Positions 1-10,829 of a stretch of 64,000 nucleotides of DNA are shown here, piece by piece. The DNA lies in assembly GCA_038373865.1 (NCBI GenBank), contig JAXGGA010001039.1:108398-172397 (forward strand). Reading direction: 5' to 3'. The position numbers and the translations under genes are program-made. Under the pieces are notes generated by a model. It searched no databases. It saw nothing but the letters and a program-made list of their open reading frames with translations, and had not been told where the DNA came from. Position 1 is the stretch's first letter, and every line of letters starts with the position of its first letter. Origin of the DNA: Uloborus plumipes. Lineage: Eukaryota; Arthropoda; Arachnida; Araneae; Uloboridae.

Positions 1-43
1 AGAAAAGAGTAGATGATCTTACAAAACACATGAGGAGACAAGG
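1..43 (+). CDS. DDX5/17-like exon (partial at window edge)
   Basis: Reads [14 protein letters not shown], the stretch just before the HGxK motif in p68-type helicases. The donor gtatgtg starts at 44. The exon ends two bases into a Gly codon. Its left border is outside the window. Confidence 0.9.
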
Positions 44-3000
44 GTATGTGAACTTTACTTCTGTGATACATTTGTATCTTTTACATGTAATGGAAACTAA
101 AACTAAGGATTTGTATTTATAGATTTCCTGCAATGTGTATCCATGGCAACAAATCACAGCAAGAGAGAGATTGGGTTTTGAATGGTATTTTTTGATTCTA
201 TATTTGTTTTTCTTGGTAATAGTTCACCCTAGCCATGTCAGTGGTAACTGTAGGACAGTGGTGTTCGTTTTGTGAGGCTAACTATGGCGAACAAAACTCA
301 TCCATGTGGCTAGTTATGATTCATATTGCAAATAAAAATAAAATGTCCTGTAAATTTCCAAAACCAATAATTTTCATTTATATTAGAATTTATTATTAAT
401 TTGGAGCCAAATTGTATAATATATAATGATAATGAGAACAATTCTCGGCTTGAAATTCTTTACATCTATGGGATTTCCCATGTTGTCTGGAAATATTTAA
501 ATACTAGCTGCCAGGGCAGCTAGATTAGCTTCCTGCGGCCTGTTGATGCATAACGTGCCCCCTCTCTAACTTTTACCTCATTCTGAAGTTATATTATTTG
601 GTATAATTTAATGTTCATTAGATTTCAAGACGTACCACGCACGTGGCCCGGCATTGCACGGGCACTTCGTGCCCTGAAAATAGTGAGGAAAATTTCAAGA
701 AACTACTCCCCGCCAAGGCGGCTCGCTAACAGTCGCTTCACGCCTTTACTTTTTTCCTACGTAAAAAAAATCATTCGAATTATTGAGATGCTTCGCGTCT
801 TCAAGATGGCAAGGAAAGTTTCAGAAAGTTCAGCTCGCTCATAGTAAAAAAGCTGATATAGATACTCAGTTTTTAATATAAGTAGATGGCTTTTCAACAA
901 ATGAATGTTTCAAACTATTACAAGTAGCTAGCGATAAAAATACTATGTAAGTGGTCCGCTTATGAGTTTCGTGTTTGATTTAGTTAAGCCTTCATTCAAA
1001 ATTCTCATTATCATTGTTATCACTGTTTCATAGCAACGACGGTTTGCAAGAATGGATTTCATATTTAATCATTTATTAGGCCTAATCGTTTTAAACTTGA
1101 CTACTTATTAATTGATATCTTCGCTAATTAAAATCGTATAATTATATCAATTGAAACTAAAGAAGCTTGAAAAATTACCTATCTATCGGTACCTGGTTCG
1201 ACTTTCAGTTCATGGGCGTTCATGAGAAAGAAGCGTGACATAGAAAGAAAGAAAGATACTCAGTTTTTAATATAAGTAGATGGTTAAATTTTATATGCAT
1301 GTGCTCTTGCCCGTGAGATCCATCTGAGTTTAACCCGTTCGGGACGGCAGCCCGCAGAAGAAAACGCTCTCTCAGGCCGGCAGCTGTTACCGCGAACTGC
1401 ACTCACGGGCCGGAGCATTTTCTCCCACTAAGCCTAATTCGCGATTTCGAAAACTACGCATTACATAATAATCGATAAAATGTACACTTTTCATAGAAAT
1501 GACACCATTTTTGAAGATGAGATTAAATATAACATATTTTCAATCATAACCAAAAAAAATCATTAAAATAACTGATATTTAACATTAAAAATATAAATTT
1601 ATTGTATTTTTCTACAACTAAAACTACCTAAAATAAACACTAAATATTGACACTAAATAGAAAAGAAACATGAAAAATCTTCACACTTAACATCATGACA
1701 CACATTAATAATGAGGATTATTGCAATAGTTAATATTGTAAAGCGGTATGAAAAATTTCAAAACACGGATCGATGCAGAGACCGACATTGCACATTTTGC
1801 ATTCGTAACCAGTTTCACGTCTTTTATTGTGCTTTGAACAAATTGCACATCTCCTTCGAAGCTTTTTCCATCTTTTCCAAATGAATACTAAAGTAAAACC
1901 TAAGTTAGAATGTCTCCCATAAAAAGCCCCATCCTTAAAACAGAACCGAAACTATTACCGCTTTTAAAATGAATTAATACGCTCTTCACCACGTGCTTCT
2001 TTTTGAACCGCTTGTGTTTCTGTTTTCATCACCGCGAACACAATAAATCTCTCAGACATTTCACTTACCCTCTGTTCTGACGTCAGAGAGATATCTATAT
2101 AAAGGAACCAGAAAAATCTAATGAAAAAAAAGTGGATAAGTAACGCCATCTGATAGAAGTATTTCGTTCCAAAAGTGCGCCGTAAATATACGACGGTCGG
2201 CCCTGAAAGACATTTTTCGCTGTCGTATACTTACGTCGGTCGGCCACGTAGAGTAGCTCGCGCTGTCGTACATTTACGGCGCTCGTCCCGAACGGGTTAA
2301 GGTGCTGCCCTCCGGCAAAAAAAGGTGGGCATCGTTGCTTTAGAAGAACTTTTATTATATTCCAAGTCAGGTTTATTTAAAGCAAAACAGCAAAAATTGT
2401 TTAGAGCAAAAATAATGTAATAAATTTAAAATGGTTATTCTTTTTACTAGATTTTTTTAGATTTGTGCCAAAAATGAGATATCAATTATTAAGTCTAAGT
2501 GCATTTTAAATTTGTTTATAACATTGATCTTATAGTAGTGTTTGATTAAATCTTGCATTCCAGTTTATTAGTTACACAGCTGGTTTTTTTTATTTTTAAA
2601 GAAATATAATTTTTTCTGCATTGGCAGGTTTTATCTATATCAAAGTTCTTTTCTGATATTTCAAAAGATACTTCAGCTTTGTTTGCTTCGAGAAGCGTTT
2701 TTAAATTCAGCATTTTTTTCCCCCCACTTTGTTTGGGGGAATATTGACTTCGTACACATTAAGTTACTAGCGGTACCCGCACGGCTTTGCCCGTGGTAAA
2801 AAAATTTAAAGTTCATTCGTTAAATAATTGCTATAGCAGAAAGAATACTTTATTTTAGTTATAATTAAACTATAATTCCTTAAATGTGTGATATAAAAAT
2901 AAGCCAAAGAGAAAATAACAATTTTGTTGCTTACGGAAACCAACAGAAATCTTACCAAAGTTTAAAAGAAAGTTTTCTTTCCTAACTTAAAAAACAAAAT

Positions 3001-6000
3001 AATACATTTTACGAAATGAAACACTTCTGAAAGAACACTGCAATATTGCAATTTATACGATATTTTTATAATTTACAGAATTTTAATTCCTTAAAAACTG
3101 GGAAGATAAAAACATACTATTTTTTCTAACAGTTAAACATTTTAATAAGCTAAGAGTTTGGATTGCTACAAAAGCAAATACATTTTGAAAATTAAGGGAA
3201 AAAGAACAAAACAAAAAAGGTATTAAAGCGTAACCATGGTAAAAACACGAAAAGTTAATTTCCATTGCGATAAAATAAATCTTTTCATCTTTATTTTTAA
3301 ATTTTATTCTTGAGCTTAACCATTTTAGAATTGTTTGGCTTGCTTTGCTCAAGGTAAGCCTTGAATTTCCAGGATTCTATAAACAATTATTACAGCTCTT
3401 CTAGTGCTCATAGAAACTCTAATAGAAGGGCCAGGAGGAAAAAAGATGAAAGTGACCAAAAAGAGATTTCGAGAAAAACGAAGAACAAAGTTGGATTTCT
3501 CGTAGCTCCTTATGTAGTTTTTTGAGTTTTCATGCACATTTTGGTCGCTTCTCATCTTTTTTCCCCCTTGTTGTTCTACCAGATGATAGTACTCCTTCAT
3601 AGCCCCTAGATAGCGCTATCTCAAAATTGACGAAAAGTGACTTTCGTCTTTTTCCCCCTAGCCCTTTAATTGATATCATTTTTAGCAGAAAATTTTAAGC
3701 TTTCCAATGACATAAGACTTGATGTGTATGAAATATTCCCCATTTTATTGAATTTGTATGAAAAATGAGCTAAGAATTAGAATGGAAAAGGAACAAATCA
3801 GAATTTTCGAAAATACACTCCGAGACGCACACACCCATGCTACGAACTAATTTTGTGCCCAATTTTAAGAAAATCGACTGAACGGTTTTGGCGCTGCTCG
3901 GGCCACAAACAGACCCACCTTCAGCTTTATTCGTGCATTTTTTTTATTTTTATTTAAATAGTTCTTTGAAAAGCTTACGGGAATTTGTTTCTTGTCCACA
4001 GTTCATTATTTATAATGATTGAAATTTAAAACCTACTCATAATTTTTAATGTTTGTAATCATCTCTGTCTTATTTTCTAATGTATGTCTTATATTTTCAG
4101 AATTCAGAAATGGATCATCACCTATCTTAGTTGCTACAGATGTTGCTGCTCGTGGTTTAGGTATGTTTATTTCCTAAGTGTCTTGTTTGTTTCTCTGAAA
4201 CAGTTGATGAAATGCAAGTTCTAAGCATTTTATTCTGGGCTCGTCCGGAAAGTAATGAGAGTAACCCTATGAAATTTGTTTAATTAAAGACTAAAAACAT
4301 TTTTAAAATGAATTTTTAGCAGGAAATAGAGTTCTAATCTAATTCTTATAGAATTCCTCAATATTTTGTGTACTCAGTATTAATCTGTGTTTCCCTCTAG
4401 ACAGCACAGCATCTTAATGCACCATTCTCTTAGTGCCTAAAAAATATATGTAGTTTTATTCTAAATTGCTCACTTAAGCCTTATCTTTGGAAAAGAAGGT
4501 TACGGTATGTGTCACTCTGCTTCTTTGTTTTAGGTTCTTACTGAAAAAATCAATGTTTGGTCTCTGACATAAAAAGAATAAGGCACCTCTTACTTTCTTA
4601 ACTAATCATGTGAAACAGTCTTGCATTCCATTTGTCGGTTAAATCTTAAGAAGCAGTTTAGCATAACTTCCTTCTGAAATTCTCCCTCATTTGATGTACG
4701 GTTGCTTATGCAAGTTCTAATGTTCCTGTTTCCGTTCAGACAGTTGCAGGGCCGAATATTAAAATCTTAAGTACAGACTTCTGAGAATATTGAAGCTGGA
4801 ATAATTGAGCTATACATGAAATGCAATTTATTAAAATTAATGCATTGTCCATAATTCCTTAATTGGTTTGATGCTTCTCCCTCCACCTTTATGGTGTTCC
4901 CTTGTTTGATATATTGTAAGTTCCTTCCCCAGTCAATGTTCTGTTGCAAGATCAGAATTTATTTTTGTCTGTATCCTATTTATAACAAAGGGATATTGAT
5001 ATGCTTTTTCAAAGTCAGTAATAAGATAAAAATCCTTGGTTAAATAGCTCTCAATAGCGGATTAAATAAAGTTTGCACAGCTTATTGTACTTATGCTCAA
5101 AATTCCACAACATTCTCGAGTGGTTTGTGGTTGATGTGCATTGCAAAGGCTCAAGACCATGATTTCGTAAAACCACAGCCCCCACCACCTGCTACTTAAT
5201 GCGAAAAGTTCACTCATTACTATTTGGACAGACCCTTTAATAACTTATTTATGAACCATTCCTAGTTGAATTAAATGCAGTGTGCTCAACCTTTGTCTTG
5301 AATAAATATCATGCTATCAATTGTATTTGCATAGATTTATTCATGTCATTAATTCTTCATATTTTTTTTTCTTTTCAGAGGCACGCAGAAAAACTTAGTG
5401 CCTCTGTTATGAATTTCAGTAAATTCAATTTATTGGAGACAATTACTCAGGTGGAGTAAAAATTGACTGTCTCCAGATTTATGTTTATCCTCAACCGAAT
5501 TGAATTACACACAGCGTTTTATCAAGCTTCAAAATTTAAATTTAATATTTATTTTTTTTTATTTACAAGCAGTAAAGAAATTTTATTTTGAAATCTTAAC
5601 ATACATTAGTTTTCACGTACTCATTCTGAAATAAAAAAATTTAACAATATTTGTATGTTATAGCAAATTAATTTACATCGCATTATATTCATCAATTTGG
5701 AATTCTAATGAATTTTGAATTTGAAAAGTTATTTTGCTTTAAAAATTTTTGTTTATTTAATAATTGATTTTTTTTTTTTTTTTTTTTTAATTCTAAAAAT
5801 TTGTAGCCTGCTATTAAATTCAATATTAATAGCTATTTCCTTTATTAATAGTTACAGTGTGTAGAATTCTCGTTGCTTAGGCTTCGGTTTTGGATAAATG
5901 TAAGTATTTAAATATTGTGGTTGAGCAATGCTGCTGGGTAGACCATCAATAACAGTCCAGTAATGTGGTATCCCTAGTCAAGAGGCAAGGAACTTGAGCA

Positions 6001-8358
6001 CGCAGAGGTCATTTATCTCTGTGTTGTGTCATCCTGGAAGGATAAGTCTCTTGCCTGTTATCTAGAGGTGTAGCTGGAAATTGGTGGATGGACTCAGTAT
6101 GAACAGCTTCACAGGTTGTAGTATTATTCTCTTTCATTTTTTCTATAACATTTATTGCTGAATGTCTCAAATTTGCATGCACTGTGAAGATCTGTTAGGG
6201 GTCTAGGCTCTATATTGTGCAGTCTTTTCGTGAGAAAAGGTTGACAATATACAGTATACTGTTGCTTTTTGTAATTGGAATTTTAATTTATGTAAATTTC
6301 AGACTTTCTTGGTATGTTAGATATTGGGTTGTCATTTCATGCAGAAATTATTCCAGATTTAACTTCTACTGTGCAATGAGACATTCTGCATATCAAATTT
6401 TATTAATTCATATTTGTTTACTTTTTTCCTTAGATTGAAGTACATTTTTGTAAATGTTAATAATTTAATGTTCATAGTTTAAAAGATAGTCTATTCTTAT
6501 AACTCTGTTTTAAGATAATTTTATTTTGTATTAAATTGGTAAAAATCAAATTGCATTAAAAAAGGTCTTTTAACTACCTAAGTGCATGCCGTATTAAGAT
6601 ATTTTAATCGACTGAAGCCCTGATAGTTATAAGTCCTGGTAACATTTTTTGAATTCTTAGAAACCCTGAATAAGTTAAGATATAGTTAATAAGATAGTTG
6701 AATAAGATAAATAAACTATCTTAACTTGCCTTAAAACTTAATCTTCTCAAGTTGACTTGCTTTTAATTTTAAGTTATTAATAGATTTTTTCTTGTAGATG
6801 TTGATGATGTTAAATTTGTTATAAATGTGGATTTCCCAAATTGCTCTGAGGATTATATCCATCGCATTGGAAGAACGGCTAGATCAAACAATACTGGCAC
6901 AGCTTACACTTTTTTCACTTTTGGAAACATGAAACAAGCACGGGATCTTGTTGATGTTTTACAAGAAGCTAACCAGAAGATAAACCCCAAATTGATGGAT
7001 CTTGTTGAAATGTCCAAATCATTTGGAGGTGGAAGAAGTAAGTATCTTTAATGTGCATAACATACAGTAGTCTCAAAACTCTTAAGTTTGAGGTCTCTCC
7101 TTTGCCTGTCACTTCTGTTTCATTAAAGGCGGAAGATCTGACATGAAAAAATACGGAAGCGTTACCTATGAATATCTGACAGTACACACGGCCAATCCTC
7201 TAATATCGTCCCTCGTGAAAATTATCATAAATTTTTTACTTTTATGATGTTAAAAAAATAAATTATGCAAAAACATGTTCGGGATAATAATGGAAAGTAA
7301 TAAACTAAACTCTATCTCTGCAGAGTAAGAGCTATAAAAACTCTTGATTGAAAAGTTTTGAAAATACTAAACATTTTGCCATATGTTAATATTCAAAAAT
7401 TCAGTTTAACTGAAATTTTTCGTGTTCAGCTATAATGTGAGATTCAAGTCTGCTTTATAAGCAATTTTTCATTTTTACCCTCTTATTGGAAGATTTAATA
7501 CCATTAATAGTTCATGAAAAATTAAGTATTTTACCAAACAAGTTAAGTGTCCTAAAAATTATTGATAGTTATATGGCATTTATTTAAAAGAAATGAAATG
7601 TGTCAATCAAACCTCCCTCCTTTTTAATACAGCTCCAGAAATATGTAAAATCAATCATCAAAACACAGATAGCTGACTTTTTACTTACATAAAAATACTA
7701 ATGTACAAGTTCAATAATTTTATAGATGTAAAATTTAAGTATTGTAGCTTTGATATCTAAGAAAAGCTAGCTTGTAAGCTTACTAAAACATTTCAATATG
7801 AAGATATTTTTTGATTGAGTGTTAAACTAGTTTAATTTCTTTCTTTTTTTTTTTTTTTTAGATCGCAGATGGGGAGGAAGGAATACTGGAGGTGGACGAG
7901 GCAGATTTGATGACAGGAGGCATACTCCATATGATCGAAGAAATGACTCTCGGATGGATAACAGAGGTAGCAGATTCAGCAGCAATAGAGAAAACACCAA
8001 ATATGGAAATTCTGGTTACAAAGGTAATAGTGATCGTGAAGAATATGGAAATTCTAATGGTCCTTCGAAATTTGGAGGCCATCATGATTCAAAAAATGGC
8101 CGGTCATATAACAGTGGCAACTCTTCTGAAAAGTGGAGTGATCGTAGCAATTACAATACTAGGAGTCAAGGGAATTTCGGCTCTCAAGCTCCTAATTCCT
8201 ACAATGTACCACCACCAAAAGCTAACTCTGCTCCCAACTACACATCTGGTCCTCCACAACAACCGACATCCGGAGCATATAGAGCACCACAGTATAACAA
8301 TAATGCATACATGCAGAATTCACATCCTGCACCCAGTCAAAATGGATACTATCAGTGA
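1..8358 (+). CDS. DEAD-box ATP-dependent RNA helicase, DDX5/DDX17 (p68/Rm62) type; C-terminal half, five exons
   Basis: Joined exons 1-43, 123-184, 4101-4160, 6798-7037 and 7862-8358 give one open frame with consistent splice phases and GT/AG borders. The product covers the second RecA-like domain and the tail. It shows [11 protein letters not shown], motif V ([13 protein letters not shown]), motif VI ([10 protein letters not shown]) and a conserved linker around [10 protein letters not shown] low-complexity tail rich in Gly, Asn, Ser and Arg follows and ends in NGYYQ. In this family the protein unwinds RNA using ATP and acts in splicing, transcription and RNA processing in the nucleus; that is family knowledge, not shown here. 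The N-terminal half (Q motif, Walker A, DEAD box) must lie left of the window. DDX5-group identity is favoured over other DEAD-box proteins by the exact [13 protein letters not shown] and [13 protein letters not shown] context. Intron lengths are 79, 3916, 2637 and 824 bp. Confidence 0.95.
123..184 (+). CDS. DDX5/17-like exon with the [10 protein letters not shown] motif
   Basis: The acceptor AG is at 121-122 and the donor GT at 185-186. The exon encodes [20 protein letters not shown] in frame with the previous exon. The 79-bp upstream intron is very short beside the next two. Confidence 0.92.
504..886 (-). mobile_element. Short Helitron-like element in intron 2
   Basis: On the minus strand it starts with TCTACTTATATTAAAAACTG at 886, preceded by A, and ends with CTAG at 504-507, followed by T. 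That is the Helitron pattern of insertion between A and T. A perfect 9-bp palindrome (504-512 with 515-523) lies at the 3' end, although it overlaps the CTAG itself, which is unusual. There is no coding capacity at 383 bp. The same 27-base 5' end recurs at 1254-1280. Confidence 0.5.
1190..1280 (-). mobile_element. 5' fragment of a second copy of the intronic Helitron-like family
   Basis: Bases 1254-1280 repeat 860-886 exactly (reverse complement starts TCTACTTATATTAAAAACTG and is preceded by A). No matching CTAG end followed by T is visible on the other side, so this copy is probably truncated. The left limit is approximate. Confidence 0.35.
1334..2296 (-). mobile_element. Decayed piggyBac-like transposon (963 bp)
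   Basis: The element is flanked by TTAA at 1330-1333 and 2297-2300. Its ends are perfect inverted repeats, CCCGTTCGGGACG (1334-1346) against CGTCCCGAACGGG (2284-2296). TTAA duplication is diagnostic of the piggyBac superfamily, and a transposase remnant of the same family lies inside on the minus strand. At under 1 kb it has lost most of the transposase and cannot be autonomous. Confidence 0.88.
1745..1885 (-). pseudogene. piggyBac transposase remnant: C-terminal Cys-rich domain
   Basis: One minus-strand frame reads [20 protein letters not shown], then [18 protein letters not shown], then FEIFHT. The spacing (C-x2-C, H, C-x2-C, LC..PC, FH) matches the cysteine-rich zinc-binding tail of piggyBac transposases, which binds the element's ends. 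No DDD catalytic core is visible upstream within the element, so this is a broken copy. Confidence 0.82.
2767..3940 (-). mobile_element. Helitron-like element related to the 35-kb array family
   Basis: At 2767-2795 the + strand reads ctagcggtacccgcacgg, then ctttgcccgtgg. In reverse this is a GC hairpin, a short spacer and CTAG followed by T, the same 3' end as the array monomers. The right part (about 3830-3930) has tgtgcccaattttaag, a cacaaacagaccc tract and ttcagctttat, parallel to the array's 5' end. The exact 5' TC start is not recognisable, so the right limit is approximate. No coding region is seen. Confidence 0.55.
4101..4160 (+). CDS. DDX5/17-like exon with helicase motif V
   Basis: The acceptor ttttcag ends at 4100 and the donor gtatgt starts at 4161. 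The exon encodes [20 protein letters not shown], which contains motif V (contacts with ATP and RNA). The 60-base exon keeps the phase of its neighbours. Confidence 0.95.
4233..5237. mobile_element. Non-autonomous mariner-like element in intron 3
   Basis: The ends form imperfect inverted repeats: TTCTGGGCTCGTCCGGAAAG from 4233, and AAGGGTCTGTCCAAATAG read inward from 5237. Both continue into AGTAATGAG. TA flanks both sides (4231-4232 and 5238-5239). The GTCCxxAAAGTAATGAG pattern is typical of mariner ends. No D,D34D transposase frame is found in the 1-kb interior. Confidence 0.5.
5240..6797. other. Remaining intron 3 sequence
   Basis: AT-rich, with a T run at about 5769-5788. Two small hairpins occur at 5377-5405 (AGAGGCAC/GTGCCTCT) and about 5433-5475 (GGAGACA/TGTCTCC). 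The first overlaps a polypyrimidine tract with AG, a possible cryptic acceptor. No gene is seen. Confidence 0.5.
6798..7037 (+). CDS. DDX5/17-like exon with helicase motif VI
   Basis: The acceptor cttgtag ends at 6797 and the donor gtaagt starts at 7038. The 240-base exon completes motif V ([10 protein letters not shown]), then carries [10 protein letters not shown] (motif VI, with the arginine finger) and GTAYTFFT. It ends with the conserved helical segment around [10 protein letters not shown]. It leaves one base for the next codon, matching the next exon. Confidence 0.96.
7862..8358 (+). CDS. DDX5/17-like terminal coding exon (Gly/Asn/Ser-rich tail)
   Basis: A long polypyrimidine tract ends in AG at 7860-7861. 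The exon encodes about 165 residues of RGG-like and Asn/Ser/Tyr-rich sequence (for example [16 protein letters not shown]) and stops with TGA at 8356-8358 after NGYYQ. Such tails in this family bind RNA and partners and vary in sequence, so the residues give little homology signal. The frame is fixed by phase from the previous exon. Confidence 0.9.
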
Positions 8359-9250
8359 ATCTCTTTTGTGATGCATTAATATGTACTTGCTTTCTTTTTA
8401 CTAGCATTCCTTTCGTGTTATTTATATGGAATCTTGTTTGTGCAATCTTCTCAAAATTCGTCTCTCTATGATTTTGTGGTACAGTATTGTATGACACTTG
8501 ACTCTTTGTTCTCACTTCATTGTTTGTTTTGTTTCATGTTTGAATTATGTAACTTCCACTACTTATTCATCTTTTAGATTAGTTTCATCATTATTAATTT
8601 CAGAAGGGATTAAGATTCTGCTGTAATTTTGTTGAAGTCTTGACTTAAAATTCTGGTTGCTAATTTGAAGTATTATGCATCTCAACAATGTTTTTTAGTA
8701 CACATTTTTACGTGTGAAAGATTTCATAATAGTAATGTATATGTACATTTATCTTCATATAGGAAATCCACAGCACAAGACCTACACGTGAAAACCTCAT
8801 ATGCAACTCAGATTTAAGTAAGACCCATCTCCCATTCTTGTCATACAGTAATTTGAACTGTATGTGCATTTGTAAATGTTTCACCTTTTTCTTTTCAACT
8901 TTTTTTCTTCTCCATAATCATCTAAAGCTAGAATTTTTAAATTTATACTTCTATCGGACCAATAGATCATATAACACCAGCATTTGTAAACATAATAGTT
9001 GAGCAAAATTGAAATTTGACTTGTGCTGTACACGTACACTTCTTTCAGATTATGTATGCATATAATGATTTTATGTTCTTCTGTATTTAAAGAAATTCAT
9101 ATTTGTTATGTTTCTTAAATATATATTGATTCTCTACACTAACTTTATTTAAAAGTGGAAGAAAATAAAACCATTGCTACAGAGTGCATGTATTTATATC
9201 CCATGGCTTGGGGTTGCTGTATTGAATAAACTGATTTTTAAGATGTATGG
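8359..9250 (+). other. 3' UTR of the DDX5/17-like gene
   Basis: AT-rich non-coding sequence follows the stop codon directly. The best poly(A) signal is AATAAA at 9225-9230, followed by a T-rich stretch from about 9236, so cleavage near 9245-9250 is likely. An earlier AATAAA-type site near 9165 could give a shorter transcript. The end is inferred; no transcript evidence is available. Confidence 0.6.
9225..9230 (+). promoter_or_regulatory. Polyadenylation signal AATAAA
   Basis: A canonical hexamer about 870 bases after the stop codon, with a T/GT-rich element just downstream (gctttgttttatttt). This is the most 3' good candidate before repeat-rich DNA begins. Confidence 0.55.
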
Positions 9251-10019
9251 CTTTGTTTTATTTTAGAAAACTGACTTACTACTGGATAATTGAATTCATA
9301 TGGAAAAGTGAATGTTTAAAGAATTCTATTGAACTAGTTCAGTTAGCCGTAACATAAGATTGCCAAGTTCAGGGCTCACATTCCCCCAAATTTCCTAAAA
9401 GAAATTTGCTCTCCTAAAACTTCTAGAAGTGTACTAAATTTTTCTTGTGTTTCTAAAAAAAATTTAAAAGTTATTAAGAGACTTTAAAAGACCCTTCTAA
9501 AAAGTCCCTTCAAAAAATTTTTTCTAGATATTTAATATGATATGGATATTTTACAAAATATTATGTTAAACAATGCACTTTTCATACTCTCTTCTTGGGA
9601 AACTTAAAATTCTTCCTTTTAAGAAAGAACTTTTTGATCTTAAAAACAACTGTTTTACCACTCTACTTAAATACAATTATACCTGCCTGCTCAATTTCAA
9701 CATTTTTTAGCTATTTCTTGTCCGCTTATCTCGATTATTTGTAAATTTCGTAATCCGTTTGCATATGCTACTGTAAAACTCATTCATTTTAGTTTACTAT
9801 GCAAAGTAACTAAAAATTAGTACTTCCGTTCAACCTTGGACCCTCTTAAAGTTCTAGCTACATGCTTAAGAAGCAGCCTTTCTTTTCATGGAAGGATTGT
9901 TATCCATCTGTTATAGTGGTGGAAAAGCTTCTAATTTTCTGTTTGATACTGATGTTATATGAGCAACTGATTTGAACTTTTTAGCGTATCAAACTAATTT
10001 TTGGAGATTACTGGTGCCT
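9251..10019. other. Intergenic AT-rich sequence
   Basis: No coding frame, RNA gene or clear repeat border is visible. Confidence 0.5.
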
Positions 10020-10829
10020 TAATTAAGTTGTCTTACATAAGTAATATCTATGTGAAGAAAATAAATACCTTTGTGCGATAGATGTGAAGTTTATTCCAAC
10101 ATTAGAGATGCACAAATATGCAGGTATACTGCTGACACGTGTTTCGAGGCTACAAGGAGCCTCTTTTTCAATGCAAGAGGTGTGAGTTTTAGGATGAGTC
10201 ATCCGATAAAAGCAACACTTTCGAACAAAAGACAGTATAAGTAGCAAGAACTTGATATTAACAAAACAAACAAGACAATGCTTAGAGCTGAAATTTATTA
10301 CATGAAACCATCAAGAAAAAACCGTTAAGAAATAAATTTCCAAAAGATCATAAACATTGTCAAAAAATGAAACCACTTATGAATAAATTTGCAAATAGGG
10401 GAAAAGTATGTACCGAAAAACAGCAGAAAGAAAACAGAATGAAATAAAATTTTAAATTAATCAAAAAATTGAAATGTAAAGATTAGCAACACGAAAAGCC
10501 AAAAGGCTAGCAATTATAATTTATACAAATGAACGCCAAACAGCAGAAAAATAAGGAATAGCATTTATATCGTTAACTAAGTCAGAACTGTTTTTCAAAA
10601 TGTGGAAGGATTCCCAAAAATCAAGATCTGATGGGTTGGGGCATTTTTGGACAATTTGAAAGGAATTAAAATCGAAAGAATGATTCTTGTCCCAACAATG
10701 TTGCGCAATACTAGACTTTAATTGCTGCTTTTTCACAACATTCTGATGTTCTTTTAAACGGAATTTCAAAGCCCGTCCCGTCTGTCCTATATAGGATAAA
10801 TTGCAAATGTAATTAATTTTATAAATACC
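10020..10829 (-). mobile_element. 3' fragment of a Penelope-like retroelement
   Basis: A minus-strand frame at 10829-10521 encodes a GIY-YIG endonuclease fragment (listed separately). About 270 bases further along the element a second open stretch, 10247-10023, includes EAPCSLETRVSSIPAYL; I cannot assign a function to it. The upstream part with reverse transcriptase is absent. At 10830 the frame is cut by sequence beginning cagggccggac, which resembles a hAT-type end. Confidence 0.55.
10521..10829 (-). pseudogene. GIY-YIG endonuclease domain of a Penelope-like element (fragment)
   Basis: The frame reads GIYKINYICNLSYIGQTGRA, then KFRLKEHQ, then SSIAQHCWDKNHSFDF. GIY, YIG ten residues later, the arginine of QTGR, and the H-x-F/AxHC segment are in the order expected for the GIY-YIG domain at the C-terminus of Penelope-like elements, where it nicks target DNA. 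The fragment is about 103 codons with no start codon at its real beginning. It is read as a remnant, not a host gene. Confidence 0.75.

Noticed and set aside
5371..5440. Possible cryptic exon after ttttcag in intron 3
   Set aside because: The downstream sequence has early stops in the phase needed by the helicase frame, and the known exons already join in phase.
7892..8371. 159-codon frame overlapping the last helicase exon
   Set aside because: It is an out-of-phase shadow of the Asn/Gly-rich coding tail. Splice phase and family sequence support the other frame.
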